NCBI GenBank assembly: GCA_964540755.1
Contig: CAZIOB010000018.1
Location: 1 to 64,000 of the forward strand
DNA length: 64,000 bases
DNA from: JAAYJR01 sp964540755
GTDB taxonomy: Bacteria > Bacteroidota > Bacteroidia > Bacteroidales > Prolixibacteraceae
Direction: 5' to 3'
The translations under genes were made by a program, and so were the position numbers. The notes under the pieces were generated by a model, which had not been told where the DNA came from, did not search any database, and was given only the letters and a program-made list of their open reading frames with translations. This document shows positions 9,422 to 16,927 of this stretch, one piece after another (position 1 is the first letter of the stretch; each line of letters begins with the position of its first letter).

Positions 9422-10387
9422 TTACTTATTTATTATTACATTTTTATCCTCAACTTCATATTTGGATCCGGTTGCTTTGGTAATTACTTTTAAAACCTGT
9501 TCCAGAGTTTCGTATTTTTCAAATCTCACTGTGAGTGTTTCTGAACTGAATGAAGCAGGATTATATTTAATATCAATATCATACCATTTTTCAAGTTTCT
9601 GCATAACAACATTAAATGGTGTCAAACGGAATATCAATTCATTATTTTTCCACGCCAGTTCATATTCCGGATCAAACGGCTTGATTGAATATCCAGACTG
9701 ATTATTTATAACCACCTGCTGGCCTGCCTTTAATATTTCTTCGACAATTGCGTATTTTACTTTGACAGAACCTTCAACAAGTGAAGATTTGAGTTCTGTG
9801 GATCCGGGATAAGCCGAAATGACAAACTTTGTTCCTAAAGCCATTGTAATTAAATTGCCTGATTTTACCCTGAAAGGCAATTCTTCATTATTTTCTACTT
9901 CAAAATAGGCTTCACCTTCTAATTCAATATTTCTTGAATTTATCCCGTAATCGATAGGATACATTAACTTTGTATCCACATTTAACCATGCTTTTGAGCC
10001 ATCGGGTAGTATTACACTTGTATGTTCTCCTTTCTGGGTAGTGAGAGCAAGCAGCTCATCTGAGGTAGTTTGGGATTTATTGAAATAAAAATATAAAGCA
10101 GCAACAAGAAGTGGAATAAACAAAATTGCTGCTGCTTTTGATATAACTATGAATAACCGGCTCATCTTCGTTTTCACAGATGAAATCCTGATCTTTTCGC
10201 GTATCTGTTCAAATTTAAGGGATACTGATTCCGGCTGACTTTCATTATATTTCTTTTCAAGATAATGAATGATATCCTGGCGATACTGAAATTTATTCAG
10301 CAATTTATCGAGTAAAATATATTCTTCTCCGGTTAATCTTTTTCCTGAAATAAATTTGTCAATAAGTTTATCGGGTATATTGTTCAT
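9422..10387 (-). CDS. FecR-family anti-sigma factor
   Basis: 321 residues. A cytoplasmic N-terminal region (about 1-80) would hold the sigma factor. One transmembrane helix spans about 84-102 (AAAILFIPLLVAALYFY). A periplasmic FecR domain covers about 112-215 (TTQKGEHTSVILPDGSKAWL), and a C-terminal DUF4974-like domain about 245-320, related to the STN fold, would contact SusC. It lies directly upstream of susC in the same orientation. The cognate ECF sigma gene is at 11510-12103 but is not adjacent: a PIN toxin-antitoxin pair and a gap with an inverted repeat lie between, which is unusual for this otherwise tightly paired system. ATG at 10385-10387. Confidence 0.95.
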   Translation of the reverse strand: MNNIPDKLIDKFISGKRLTGEEYILLDKLLNKFQYRQDIIHYLEKKYNESQPESVSLKFEQIREKIRISSVKTKMSRLFIVISKAAAILFIPLLVAALYFYFNKSQTTSDELLALTTQKGEHTSVILPDGSKAWLNVDTKLMYPIDYGINSRNIELEGEAYFEVENNEELPFRVKSGNLITMALGTKFVISAYPGSTELKSSLVEGSVKVKYAIVEEILKAGQQVVINNQSGYSIKPFDPEYELAWKNNELIFRLTPFNVVMQKLEKWYDIDIKYNPASFSSETLTVRFEKYETLEQVLKVITKATGSKYEVEDKNVIINK

Positions 10388-10511
10388 CCTGTATTAATTT
10401 CATTATATAGTCATATACGTTTGAGGATGAATTTTCCGTGACTGTAAAATGAACATTTTTTGAGTTCAATTTTTGACTTAAAAAGGAGAACATTTTTTTT
10501 ATCCCTGTCAA

Positions 10512-10570
10512 ATTGACCGTAGTAACGAACCATGGACAATAAAGAACTTGTGTCAATTACTACGGTCAAT
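10512..10570. repeat. Perfect 14-bp inverted repeat upstream of fecR
   Basis: ATTGACCGTAGTAA (10512-10525) is exactly mirrored by TTACTACGGTCAAT (10557-10570) around a 31-base spacer, about 125-183 bases upstream of fecR. The surrounding 345-base gap (10388-10732) has no intact gene. An open minus-strand stretch without a start codon (10597-10716, 39 codons, ending ...EVIKKY) looks protein-like and may be a gene remnant. The repeat could be an operator, the stem of a leader hairpin, or the footprint of a small mobile element. Confidence 0.7.
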
Positions 10571-10732
10571 GAATATACTCATCTAATTTTTCAGGTTTAA
10601 TATTTTTTAATGACCTCATAGTCATTTAATATTCCTTCGTAGAAGGCAGACTGAATTGTTGAAATAAAAAGAGGCGAAGGTATTGGTTTTGCAACGGAAT
10701 CTCTTTGTTTTATTCCTTATTGGTAACCGGCC

Positions 10733-11149
10733 TTATTCTATCGATTCAATAAATTGCTTAGCTGTCATTGCCGGCAACTTTGAATTTTTAAAATCCTTAA
10801 GGTTTCTGGTAATAATCAATTCTTGATCGTTTACAATCGCCGTGAAATATTGAAGACCATCCTCAAAGTCTGAAAAATTTTCATCATTTAAAGCCAATCC
10901 AATAATCTTATCATCCAATGGTAAGATTCTAAGAATCAACCTGAGTTTTCTTAAAACCGATTTTGTTTTATTCGAATCCATTTGTCGCAACAATGCATAA
11001 CTGGTATTAGCAATGGTCAATGATGAAACCGACAATTCTACCCGGTTTTTGTCTGCAAGAGAAAATAATTCTGCTGCTTCTTTAAAAAAGGGTTCTCTCC
11101 GTGATAATAAATCAATCACAATATTTGTATCAACGAATAATTTTTTCAT
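10733..11149 (-). CDS. PIN-domain toxin (VapC-like ribonuclease)
   Basis: 138 residues. PIN fold motifs are visible: the first acidic residue in FVDTN (D7), a central acidic cluster FSDFEDGLQY (D94, E96, D97) and the C-terminal ITRNLKDF motif (N116, D119). Such proteins are metal-dependent RNases that usually act as toxins. Its start codon overlaps the stop of the upstream small gene in an ATGA arrangement, the usual antitoxin-toxin coupling. The pair is inserted between the ECF sigma gene and its anti-sigma gene. The target RNA cannot be told from sequence. Confidence 0.88.
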   Translation of the reverse strand: MKKLFVDTNIVIDLLSRREPFFKEAAELFSLADKNRVELSVSSLTIANTSYALLRQMDSNKTKSVLRKLRLILRILPLDDKIIGLALNDENFSDFEDGLQYFTAIVNDQELIITRNLKDFKNSKLPAMTAKQFIESIE

Positions 11150-11397
11150 TTATACTTTTTTTCTAAATAATCACGGTACTCTTTTTTATAATCAAAATCA
11201 GCTGGTAAATCAATAACTCCACTTAAACTCTCAACCAATGGAGTTATAGTAATTTTTCCCTCTTTTTCTTTTTGGGTTGTAATACTATCAAGATAAGATT
11301 CAATCATTTTTGATAGACTAATCTTATGATTACGAGCATATATCTTAGCTCTCTCAATAACGCTATCATTTAATCTTAATGTCAACTTTGTATCCAT
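11146..11397 (-). CDS. DUF6364-like ribbon-helix-helix antitoxin
   Basis: 83 residues from ATG at 11395-11397. The frame stays open upstream, but those residues have poor coding character, and MDTKLTLRLND is the natural beginning of this family. The N-terminal beta strand (KLTLRL) followed by two helices (DSVIERAKIYARNH and ISLSKMIESYLDSI) is a ribbon-helix-helix-type DNA-binding fold. The C-terminal tail (FDYKKEYRDYLEKKYK) would wrap the toxin. Stop and toxin start overlap as ATGA. It is expected to neutralise the PIN toxin and repress its own promoter. Confidence 0.82.
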   Translation of the reverse strand: MDTKLTLRLNDSVIERAKIYARNHKISLSKMIESYLDSITTQKEKEGKITITPLVESLSGVIDLPADFDYKKEYRDYLEKKYK

Positions 11398-11509
11398 AAT
11401 CTTAAAATAATTATTACGTACAAATATGCAAATTAAATACGTCATTTCCAAATTTTGCGCTCTCACCGGCTTGTTGCGCAACGGTTGGCAATAAGAAACG
11501 TAGGGCTTT

Positions 11510-12103
11510 TTATGAATTAAGATAGACCAAAAGCAGCAAACCTACATAATTTTTCATTTCGCTTTTCAAAAATGCCAGTGCTTTTCGTATCTGGGTATCA
11601 ACTGTATTCTCCGAGATTTCAAGTTTGGATGCAATTTCTTTATATGTGAGACCTTCTATCCTGTTTAATTTGAATATCTCCTGCTGTTTTTCAGGTAATT
11701 TACTGATCAGTTCAAATATTTTTTTCTCCAGTTCAGAGTATTCAACATTAGCCAGTGTGTCCAGACTGTTTCTTTGTTCTTCTTTTAACTGAGTGTATAA
11801 ATTTTCGAGGTATTTTTGTTTGTTTAGTCTTTTACGCATTAAGTCGATTACCATATTTCTGGAAATTGTAAAAAGAAAGGTTTCGAAATTTTTATCTTCT
11901 TCTACTATGGTTCTTTTTGACCAAAGTTTAAGGTATATTTCCTGCAAAACACTTTCTTCATCTTCAGCGACGGGCAGAACTTTTCTAAGGAAACCCATCA
12001 GTTTACCCTTGGTGCGATGAAAAATCAGTTCGAAGGCCATCTCATTGCCGGCCCTGAATTGCTTAATCAGTTCTTTTTCAATATTCAGGTTTGATTTATT
12101 CAA
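11510..12103 (-). CDS. ECF-type RNA polymerase sigma-70 factor
   Basis: 197 residues. The sigma-2 region spans about 25-90 (EMAFELIFHRTKGKLMGFL, then ETFLFTISRNMVIDLMRKR), and the sigma-4 region about 128-185 (LPEKQQEIFKLNRIEGLTY, then EIASKLEISENTVDTQIRKA), the standard Bacteroidetes FecI-like layout. A hydrophobic tail LLLLVYL ends the protein. The first in-frame start is TTG at 12101-12103; no ATG occurs before residue 22, inside sigma-2, so TTG initiation is likely. It should direct polymerase to the susC promoter when released by FecR at 9422-10387. Its flanks are odd: one toxin-antitoxin pair directly upstream and another directly downstream. Confidence 0.93.
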   Translation of the reverse strand: MNKSNLNIEKELIKQFRAGNEMAFELIFHRTKGKLMGFLRKVLPVAEDEESVLQEIYLKLWSKRTIVEEDKNFETFLFTISRNMVIDLMRKRLNKQKYLENLYTQLKEEQRNSLDTLANVEYSELEKKIFELISKLPEKQQEIFKLNRIEGLTYKEIASKLEISENTVDTQIRKALAFLKSEMKNYVGLLLLVYLNS

Positions 12104-12156
12104 AGTTATGATGTGTAATTACATTTCAAACGACCTTAATTTTACAGCACATATCT

Positions 12157-12447
12157 TTATATTTTGATCGTGATATTAACTTTTCCTCCAAGTCCTTTTT
12201 CGACAATATCAAATAATGTCTTAAGCGTTAAATTACTGCCATTATTCTCAACTCGTGAAATATATGTTCTTTTTTTCTCTAATTTTTTCGCTAATTGACT
12301 TTGAGTCATTTTTCTTTCTTCTCTTGCTTGTCTCAATTTTAATCCAATTTGGAAAGCTTCAAATTCTCTCTCTAATTCGTCTCGTCTTTCAGTTCCTTTT
12401 TCCCCATAAACTTTATCCTTGATTTCTGACCAACTTGTTGTATTCAT
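12157..12447 (-). CDS. XRE-family antitoxin (HigA-like)
   Basis: 96 residues. The central helix-turn-helix at about 36-88 (LRQAREERKMTQSQLAKKL, then YISRVENNGSNLTLKTL) is a clear HTH_3/XRE domain. The N-terminal charged segment (about 1-33) would bind the toxin. Its ATG overlaps the stop of the upstream RelE/HigB-type gene as ATGA, giving the toxin-first order typical of higBA modules. It is expected to repress the operon and neutralise the toxin. The sigma factor gene starts 53 bases downstream. Confidence 0.9.
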   Translation of the reverse strand: MNTTSWSEIKDKVYGEKGTERRDELEREFEAFQIGLKLRQAREERKMTQSQLAKKLEKKRTYISRVENNGSNLTLKTLFDIVEKGLGGKVNITIKI

Positions 12448-12800
12448 TTTTTGTCCTCCTTTTGTTTTTCTACGTAATACTCTGACATTAATCGAGAAGC
12501 CTGTGCAATCTCCTTTTTAGGAGTTTTTTGAGTTTTCTTCTGAAATCCATTTAATAAAATTACAAGTTTACCTTCATCAAAAAAGCAAAATACTCGCCAA
12601 ATGTTTGAACCTAACTTAATTCTTGCCTCAAAAAGTCCGGGAGTGCCTCGAATATATTTGAAATATTGAGTTGGAATCTTTTCATAAGATTCAATAATTT
12701 CAATGACTTTGAATATTTTATCCTGAATCTTTACAGGTTGTCCTCTCAAAAAGTCCTCAAAGTAATTCCGATATGCGATAACCTCTCTTACTTTTTTCAT
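12444..12800 (-). CDS. RelE/HigB-superfamily toxin (phage Gp49-like)
   Basis: 118 residues from ATG at 12798-12800; a longer frame uses TTG at 12833 and is less likely. The core matches the Gp49-like/HigB toxin family: a predicted helical N-terminus, then GLFEARIKLGSNIWRVFCFF, KLVILLNGFQKKTQKTP and EIAQASRLMSEYY, the usual order of beta strands, KKTQKTP loop and terminal helix. Such proteins cleave mRNA at the ribosome. Overlapping ATGA junction with the XRE antitoxin gene. Confidence 0.9.
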   Translation of the reverse strand: MKKVREVIAYRNYFEDFLRGQPVKIQDKIFKVIEIIESYEKIPTQYFKYIRGTPGLFEARIKLGSNIWRVFCFFDEGKLVILLNGFQKKTQKTPKKEIAQASRLMSEYYVEKQKEDKK

Positions 12801-12912
12801 CTGCAAAGGTAACTTATAAGTTTCCTTATTCAAAATTTAAATTTAGAAAATTTTGGTTAGAATTTTATATGCTTTTTTATAGCGATTATTAAAAAGCGTA
12901 CCTATGAACAGG

Positions 12913-14448
12913 CTACTTATAATCCGCCCCGGTCAGACTGTTTAGAACCGATTCCTGCCAATTTCGCAGTTGAGATTGCATTTTTTTTACAATTTCAGGA
13001 TGTTCATCAGCCAGGTTCTTTGACTCTGCAGGGTCATTCTTAATATCATACAACTCAAATCCATTTTCATCGGGTGACTCCCCTTCAACTACCAGTTTAT
13101 ACTGATCTTTCATCATTGTGCGTTCACCTCCGAAATCATTTTCCGAAACCTGGTTGTATTTTAAATTTCTGAAATCACGTGTATATTTACCTGCCATCAT
13201 TTTAACCAGAGGAGTGGTCCCTTCCTGCAGCTTCGGATCAATATACGGTTCTGCTGTTTCATCGAAAACATTATCCGGTTCAAACTTCCAGAAATAAAGT
13301 GGCGCCGGCCGTTGTTCTGAAGGGTCATTAAAAAACGGGACCAGGCTTACTCCGTCAAGTGGCCTTTCCGGTAAAGGCTGACCTGTTATTTCTGCCAGAG
13401 TAGGCAGAAAATCGCTGGTTACGGAGATCGCGGAAGTTGATGCAGGTTCTTTAATTCCTGCGGGCCATTCTAAAACTCCAGGCACGCGAACGCCTCCTTC
13501 ATAGAGGCTCCCTTTTTCATTGCGAAGAGTCATTCCTGTGCGGCCTGCACTCGGAGGTGTGCCGTTGTCGCCGCAATAACAGACCAGGGTATTTTCTCTC
13601 AGATCATTGTCTTTCAGCCAGTTTCTTAATTTTCCTATTGCTCTGTCCATTGCAGTTATTTCAGCATATCTTTCCTGTAAAACATCCCTGAGAGGCCTTG
13701 TTACTCTTTGTCCTGTTTCATTGGATGTCAGCGCAACATTCTGTTTACTAAGACTATCAGGTAGATTTTCATATAGAGCAAGATCTTCCGGTAATCCGCT
13801 GTATGGCTCATGAGGAGAACCAAACCATACTACCGCCAGAAATGGCTTGTTTTGGGCTTTGGACTTTTCAATAAACTGCAGGGCTGCATCAATAACAATT
13901 TCTGAACTTTCTCCTTCAATTTTCTGAGGGGCTTCTCCGTTTCTTGATAAAACAGGATTAAGTTCAAAAAAGTTGTCGTGCGACAGCCATTCATCGAATC
14001 CCATTGCCCCGGGATTGGTGGGTGATTCCTTTTTAACAGGCCCTATGTGCCATTTTCCAAAATGTGCAGTTGCATAACCGGCATCCTTCATGAGATGTGC
14101 AATAGTGATCTCTTCGGGCCTGGTTGACCAGCCGGGAGTAAATGTACCATAACGGTTCGGATGCCTGCCTGTCATGAAACTGCCCCGGGTAGGTGAACAG
14201 CTTGGGTGGCCTGAGTAAAAGCGGTCAAATCGTAAACCGCTGGCTGCCATCTCGTCCAGCACTGGTGTGATGACAAAAGGATGGCCATTATAGCCGGTTT
14301 CGTCCCATCCGTGATCGTCACCCATAAGCAGGACTATATTCGGAAGTTCTTTCTGATTGTTGTCTGTTTCTTTTTTTGAATTTGAACAGGACAAGGTTGT
14401 TGCAAAAATGATTATTGCTAAGGTGATAGTTTTTAGTTTTGTATTCAT
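12913..14448 (-). CDS. Formylglycine-dependent sulfatase, lipoprotein (second)
   Basis: About 511 residues from ATG at 14446-14448, which gives a clean lipoprotein signal (TLAIIIFATTLSC). ATG at 14470-14472 would add eight residues and overlaps the stop of an upstream relict gene. Sulfatase motifs: LLMGDDHGWDETG near the N-terminus (metal-binding DD), signature CSPTRGSFMTG with the modifiable Cys, AHFGKWHIGP, and YCGDNGTPPS with a downstream EKGSLYEGGVRVPG loop. Arylsulfatase-type (S1 family). It is the first sulfatase of the locus in transcription order but is separated from susC by the sigma/anti-sigma genes and two toxin-antitoxin pairs, so it may have its own promoter. Expected maturation by the radical-SAM enzyme at 19856-21055. 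Confidence 0.95.
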   Translation of the reverse strand: MNTKLKTITLAIIIFATTLSCSNSKKETDNNQKELPNIVLLMGDDHGWDETGYNGHPFVITPVLDEMAASGLRFDRFYSGHPSCSPTRGSFMTGRHPNRYGTFTPGWSTRPEEITIAHLMKDAGYATAHFGKWHIGPVKKESPTNPGAMGFDEWLSHDNFFELNPVLSRNGEAPQKIEGESSEIVIDAALQFIEKSKAQNKPFLAVVWFGSPHEPYSGLPEDLALYENLPDSLSKQNVALTSNETGQRVTRPLRDVLQERYAEITAMDRAIGKLRNWLKDNDLRENTLVCYCGDNGTPPSAGRTGMTLRNEKGSLYEGGVRVPGVLEWPAGIKEPASTSAISVTSDFLPTLAEITGQPLPERPLDGVSLVPFFNDPSEQRPAPLYFWKFEPDNVFDETAEPYIDPKLQEGTTPLVKMMAGKYTRDFRNLKYNQVSENDFGGERTMMKDQYKLVVEGESPDENGFELYDIKNDPAESKNLADEHPEIVKKMQSQLRNWQESVLNSLTGADYK

Positions 14449-14468
14449 TTTATTCAAAGAGTTTTTAT

Positions 14469-14681
14469 TCATTTTGGAAATTTTTCGCTGTTTTTGTTCC
14501 ACCAATCCTGATTTATCTGTTCTGCCATGCTAAGTATTCCTGGGTTAAAATCAGACTCTTGAGCAAGTTCCTCAATTTGTAATCTTTTTACTAAAGAAAT
14601 CAAATAATCCTAATCAAATGCCTTTTTATTAATTCTTAAAATCATTTGATTTCCTTTATTTTCAATCACTAAATTCTTCAT
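14469..14681 (-). pseudogene. Small antitoxin-like gene broken by an in-frame TAG
   Basis: Reading from ATG at 14679-14681 gives MKNLVIENKGNQMILRIN, then KKAFD, a TAG codon at 14610-14612, and then in the same frame DYLISLVKRLQIEELAQ, ESDFNPGILSMAEQINQDWW and NKNSEKFPK to a TGA. The two halves read as one 70-residue protein with good amphipathic character on both sides of the stop. It resembles small Bacteroidetes antitoxin-type proteins found before PIN genes (from memory, not checked). Its TGA overlaps an ATG (14470-14472) in frame with the sulfatase, as an antitoxin-toxin junction would. The amber codon could be a CAG or CAA that mutated. Confidence 0.6.
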
Positions 14682-14766
14682 ATTTTATTTTTTACAAATT
14701 TAATGAAGTTATGCTTCATTTTTGAACTTAACCTTAAAATCTATTGAAATTCTGCACCGGTTGCCG

Positions 14767-16347
14767 TTATTCTTCCTTTTCTCCTTCAAAATCTGTCTCC
14801 GGCAGTTCCAGGATTTCCTTTGTATTCGTTTCCACAGAATGGATGTCTTTCAACTTGCGCTGCATTTGGTTTGTCCTGGTTGTGCGCAGTTTATCAAGGG
14901 TTCCTGAAGCTGTGTTTATCTGGCTATGAACTTTGGCCAGTACTTTTGAGAATTGTCCGAATTCGGTTTTGACGGCAGATAATATTTTCCACACTTCGCT
15001 GCTGCGTTTCTGGACGGCCAGGGTCCTGAAGCCCATGCTCAGACTGTTGAGCAGGGCTGAAAGGGTTGTGGGGCCGGTAACTGTTATCTTATAAGTACTT
15101 TGTAATTTTTCGAATACACCCGGATATCTCAGTACTTCGGCATAAAGGCTTTCCACGGGCAGGAACATTATGCCAAAGTCGGTGGTATTAGGCGGATCAA
15201 GATATTTCTGGCTTATATCCCTGGCAAATCCGTCAATGGCCTTCAGCAGAGTTTTCTGGGCTGTTTCAATTTCTGACGCTCCTCCGGTTTCATATGCATC
15301 AAGCAGTAACTGGTAACTTTCAACCGGAAATTTTGAGTCTATCGGCATCCAGACAGTCTCCCCGTCGTCTTTACCGGGCAACTTGACAGCAAATTCAACG
15401 ATTGCCTGGCTTCCTTTTTTAGTTGCAACATTTTTTTCGTATTGTTGCGGCGTAAGCATCTGCTCCAGGATATTACCCAGCTGATATTCACCAAGTATGC
15501 CTCTGGTCTTGACATTGGAGAGAACCTTTTTCAGATCCCCTACCCCGGTTGCAAGATTTTGCATTTCTCCAAGTCCTTTATGTACCTGCTCCAAACGTTC
15601 GCTCACCTGTTTAAATGATTCGCCCAGTCTCTTTTCAAGGGTTGTCTGGAGTTTTTCATCCACTGTTTTGCGCATTTCATTTAATTGAAGGGTATTGTCT
15701 TCCCGGATCGATTTAAGTTGCTTCTCAGTGACTTCCCTTATCTCTTTTATGCTTTCCTTCGACTGATTATTAAATTCGATCTGCTGTTTGCTAAGGTCGC
15801 TGAATTTTTGGCGCAGTTGTTCGCTGAAGTCTTTTATATTTTCCCCAAATTTGGTCTCGAATGATTTCAGTCCTTCGGACAGCTCCTTACGGCTAATTAT
15901 AGCATCCTCCTTCAGGTTTTTACCAAAATCTTCAAATTTTATACTTGTTTTTTCAGTGAATTCATCCTGTTTTTTATTTATTGCTTCATTTGATTTCTGA
16001 GCAGTGGCAGTGAGATTTTCCCTGAAATTGTTGAAATTGTCAATCAGCTTCTCTGATAATTCATTCAACGATTTTGAAAATGAATCTAATTGATTTTTTT
16101 GTATTGCTATGTTCTCTGAGATCCTCTTTAGCAGTGTATCCTGGAATCCTTTGAAAAGTTCATATATCTCTTTCCTGTTCTCAGAATTTACTTCACGAAT
16201 TTCTTTACGGATATCAGAAAGATCATCTTTCATGTCTTTTTTAATTTCATCCAGCTTGCTGTTATCCGCCTTCTGTTTTTTCAGCAGAACGACCAGAATA
16301 ATTATAACCGCCAAAATACCATTAATGACCAGTAATATTATTTCCAT
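14767..16347 (-). CDS. rmuC: DNA recombination protein RmuC
   Basis: 526 residues. One N-terminal transmembrane helix (about 3-21, LLVINGILAVIIILVVLL) is followed by a long coiled coil rich in Glu, Lys and Asn to about 265. The conserved RmuC nuclease-like domain covers about 270-460, with GILGEYQLGNILEQML, MPIDSKFPVESYQ and NTTDFGIMFLPVESLYAEV, and then another coiled-coil tail. Length and order fit the family. RmuC limits rearrangements at inverted repeats in E. coli; the biochemical activity is unproven. It is unrelated to the neighbouring sulfatase locus and marks its upstream border. Confidence 0.96.
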   Translation of the reverse strand: MEIILLVINGILAVIIILVVLLKKQKADNSKLDEIKKDMKDDLSDIRKEIREVNSENRKEIYELFKGFQDTLLKRISENIAIQKNQLDSFSKSLNELSEKLIDNFNNFRENLTATAQKSNEAINKKQDEFTEKTSIKFEDFGKNLKEDAIISRKELSEGLKSFETKFGENIKDFSEQLRQKFSDLSKQQIEFNNQSKESIKEIREVTEKQLKSIREDNTLQLNEMRKTVDEKLQTTLEKRLGESFKQVSERLEQVHKGLGEMQNLATGVGDLKKVLSNVKTRGILGEYQLGNILEQMLTPQQYEKNVATKKGSQAIVEFAVKLPGKDDGETVWMPIDSKFPVESYQLLLDAYETGGASEIETAQKTLLKAIDGFARDISQKYLDPPNTTDFGIMFLPVESLYAEVLRYPGVFEKLQSTYKITVTGPTTLSALLNSLSMGFRTLAVQKRSSEVWKILSAVKTEFGQFSKVLAKVHSQINTASGTLDKLRTTRTNQMQRKLKDIHSVETNTKEILELPETDFEGEKEE

Positions 16348-16827
16348 GATGTTTTGTAATTTAATATCATTTTACACAAACTCTCCTGCATGGTCTGTTT
16401 TATGCTTATGGGGGTGACATTCCCTGATAATTATTTGTAAAAATAATAAAATTGAGGCGTCTCTATGGAAGAATTAACCATTAAAATTTTGTAAAAACAA
16501 GAACTTTTCCAGGAATGACTTCAACCGGATAATAACAAGTGATTTTATTGCTGAAACTTTTGCTAAACCAAAAATTTGATTTAAATCCAAAATTGTCATA
16601 TATTTAATTCATTAATGTTTTTTATTAGATATTTTTTCAGTATATGCGAACCGGTAAAAGTTATTATGCCGGTAATGAGTTTTATTAGCAGCGTATAGGT
16701 AATAAACAGATAATTAAATCTCGAATTATTGAATGATCATTTGAAAATTTTCCGGGAATATGAACTTATGACTTTTCCCCTTCATTAACCGGATATTAAT
16801 ATTGTTATTAATTGTAAATAATACCTG
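16348..16827. other. AT-rich intergenic stretch, no gene seen
   Basis: 480 bases between the divergent rmuC and the three-repeat protein gene, before leader element A. I see no open frame with coding character, no tRNA and no hairpin with a T-run. It must contain the rmuC promoter and probably that of the 16925 gene, but no convincing TAnnTTTG box was placed. Confidence 0.5.
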
Positions 16828-16927
16828 TTATGAAACGAGCATTTAAAATATTTATACCCAAGAGGATGATTAAAATACATGCGAGTTCTATACTATACCT
16901 TTAAAAATAATTAATTTTAATAATATG
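16828..16927 (+). promoter_or_regulatory. Leader element copy A, ends at the start codon
   Basis: Copy A and copy B (34453-34553) are the same length (95 bases before the ATG) and differ at only six positions, all transitions. Left arm ATGAAACGAGCAT (16830-16842) pairs imperfectly with right arm ATGCGAGTTCTAT (16879-16891), with CGAG facing CGAG. The second hairpin pairs TATACTAT (16889-16896) with ATAATATG (16920-16927), which contains the start codon, with one G-T pair and one mismatch. Confidence 0.75.

Noticed and set aside
10368..10556. 62-codon minus-strand frame overlapping the fecR start
   Set aside because: It runs through the inverted repeat and out of frame into fecR, with no recognisable domain. 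Probably fortuitous.
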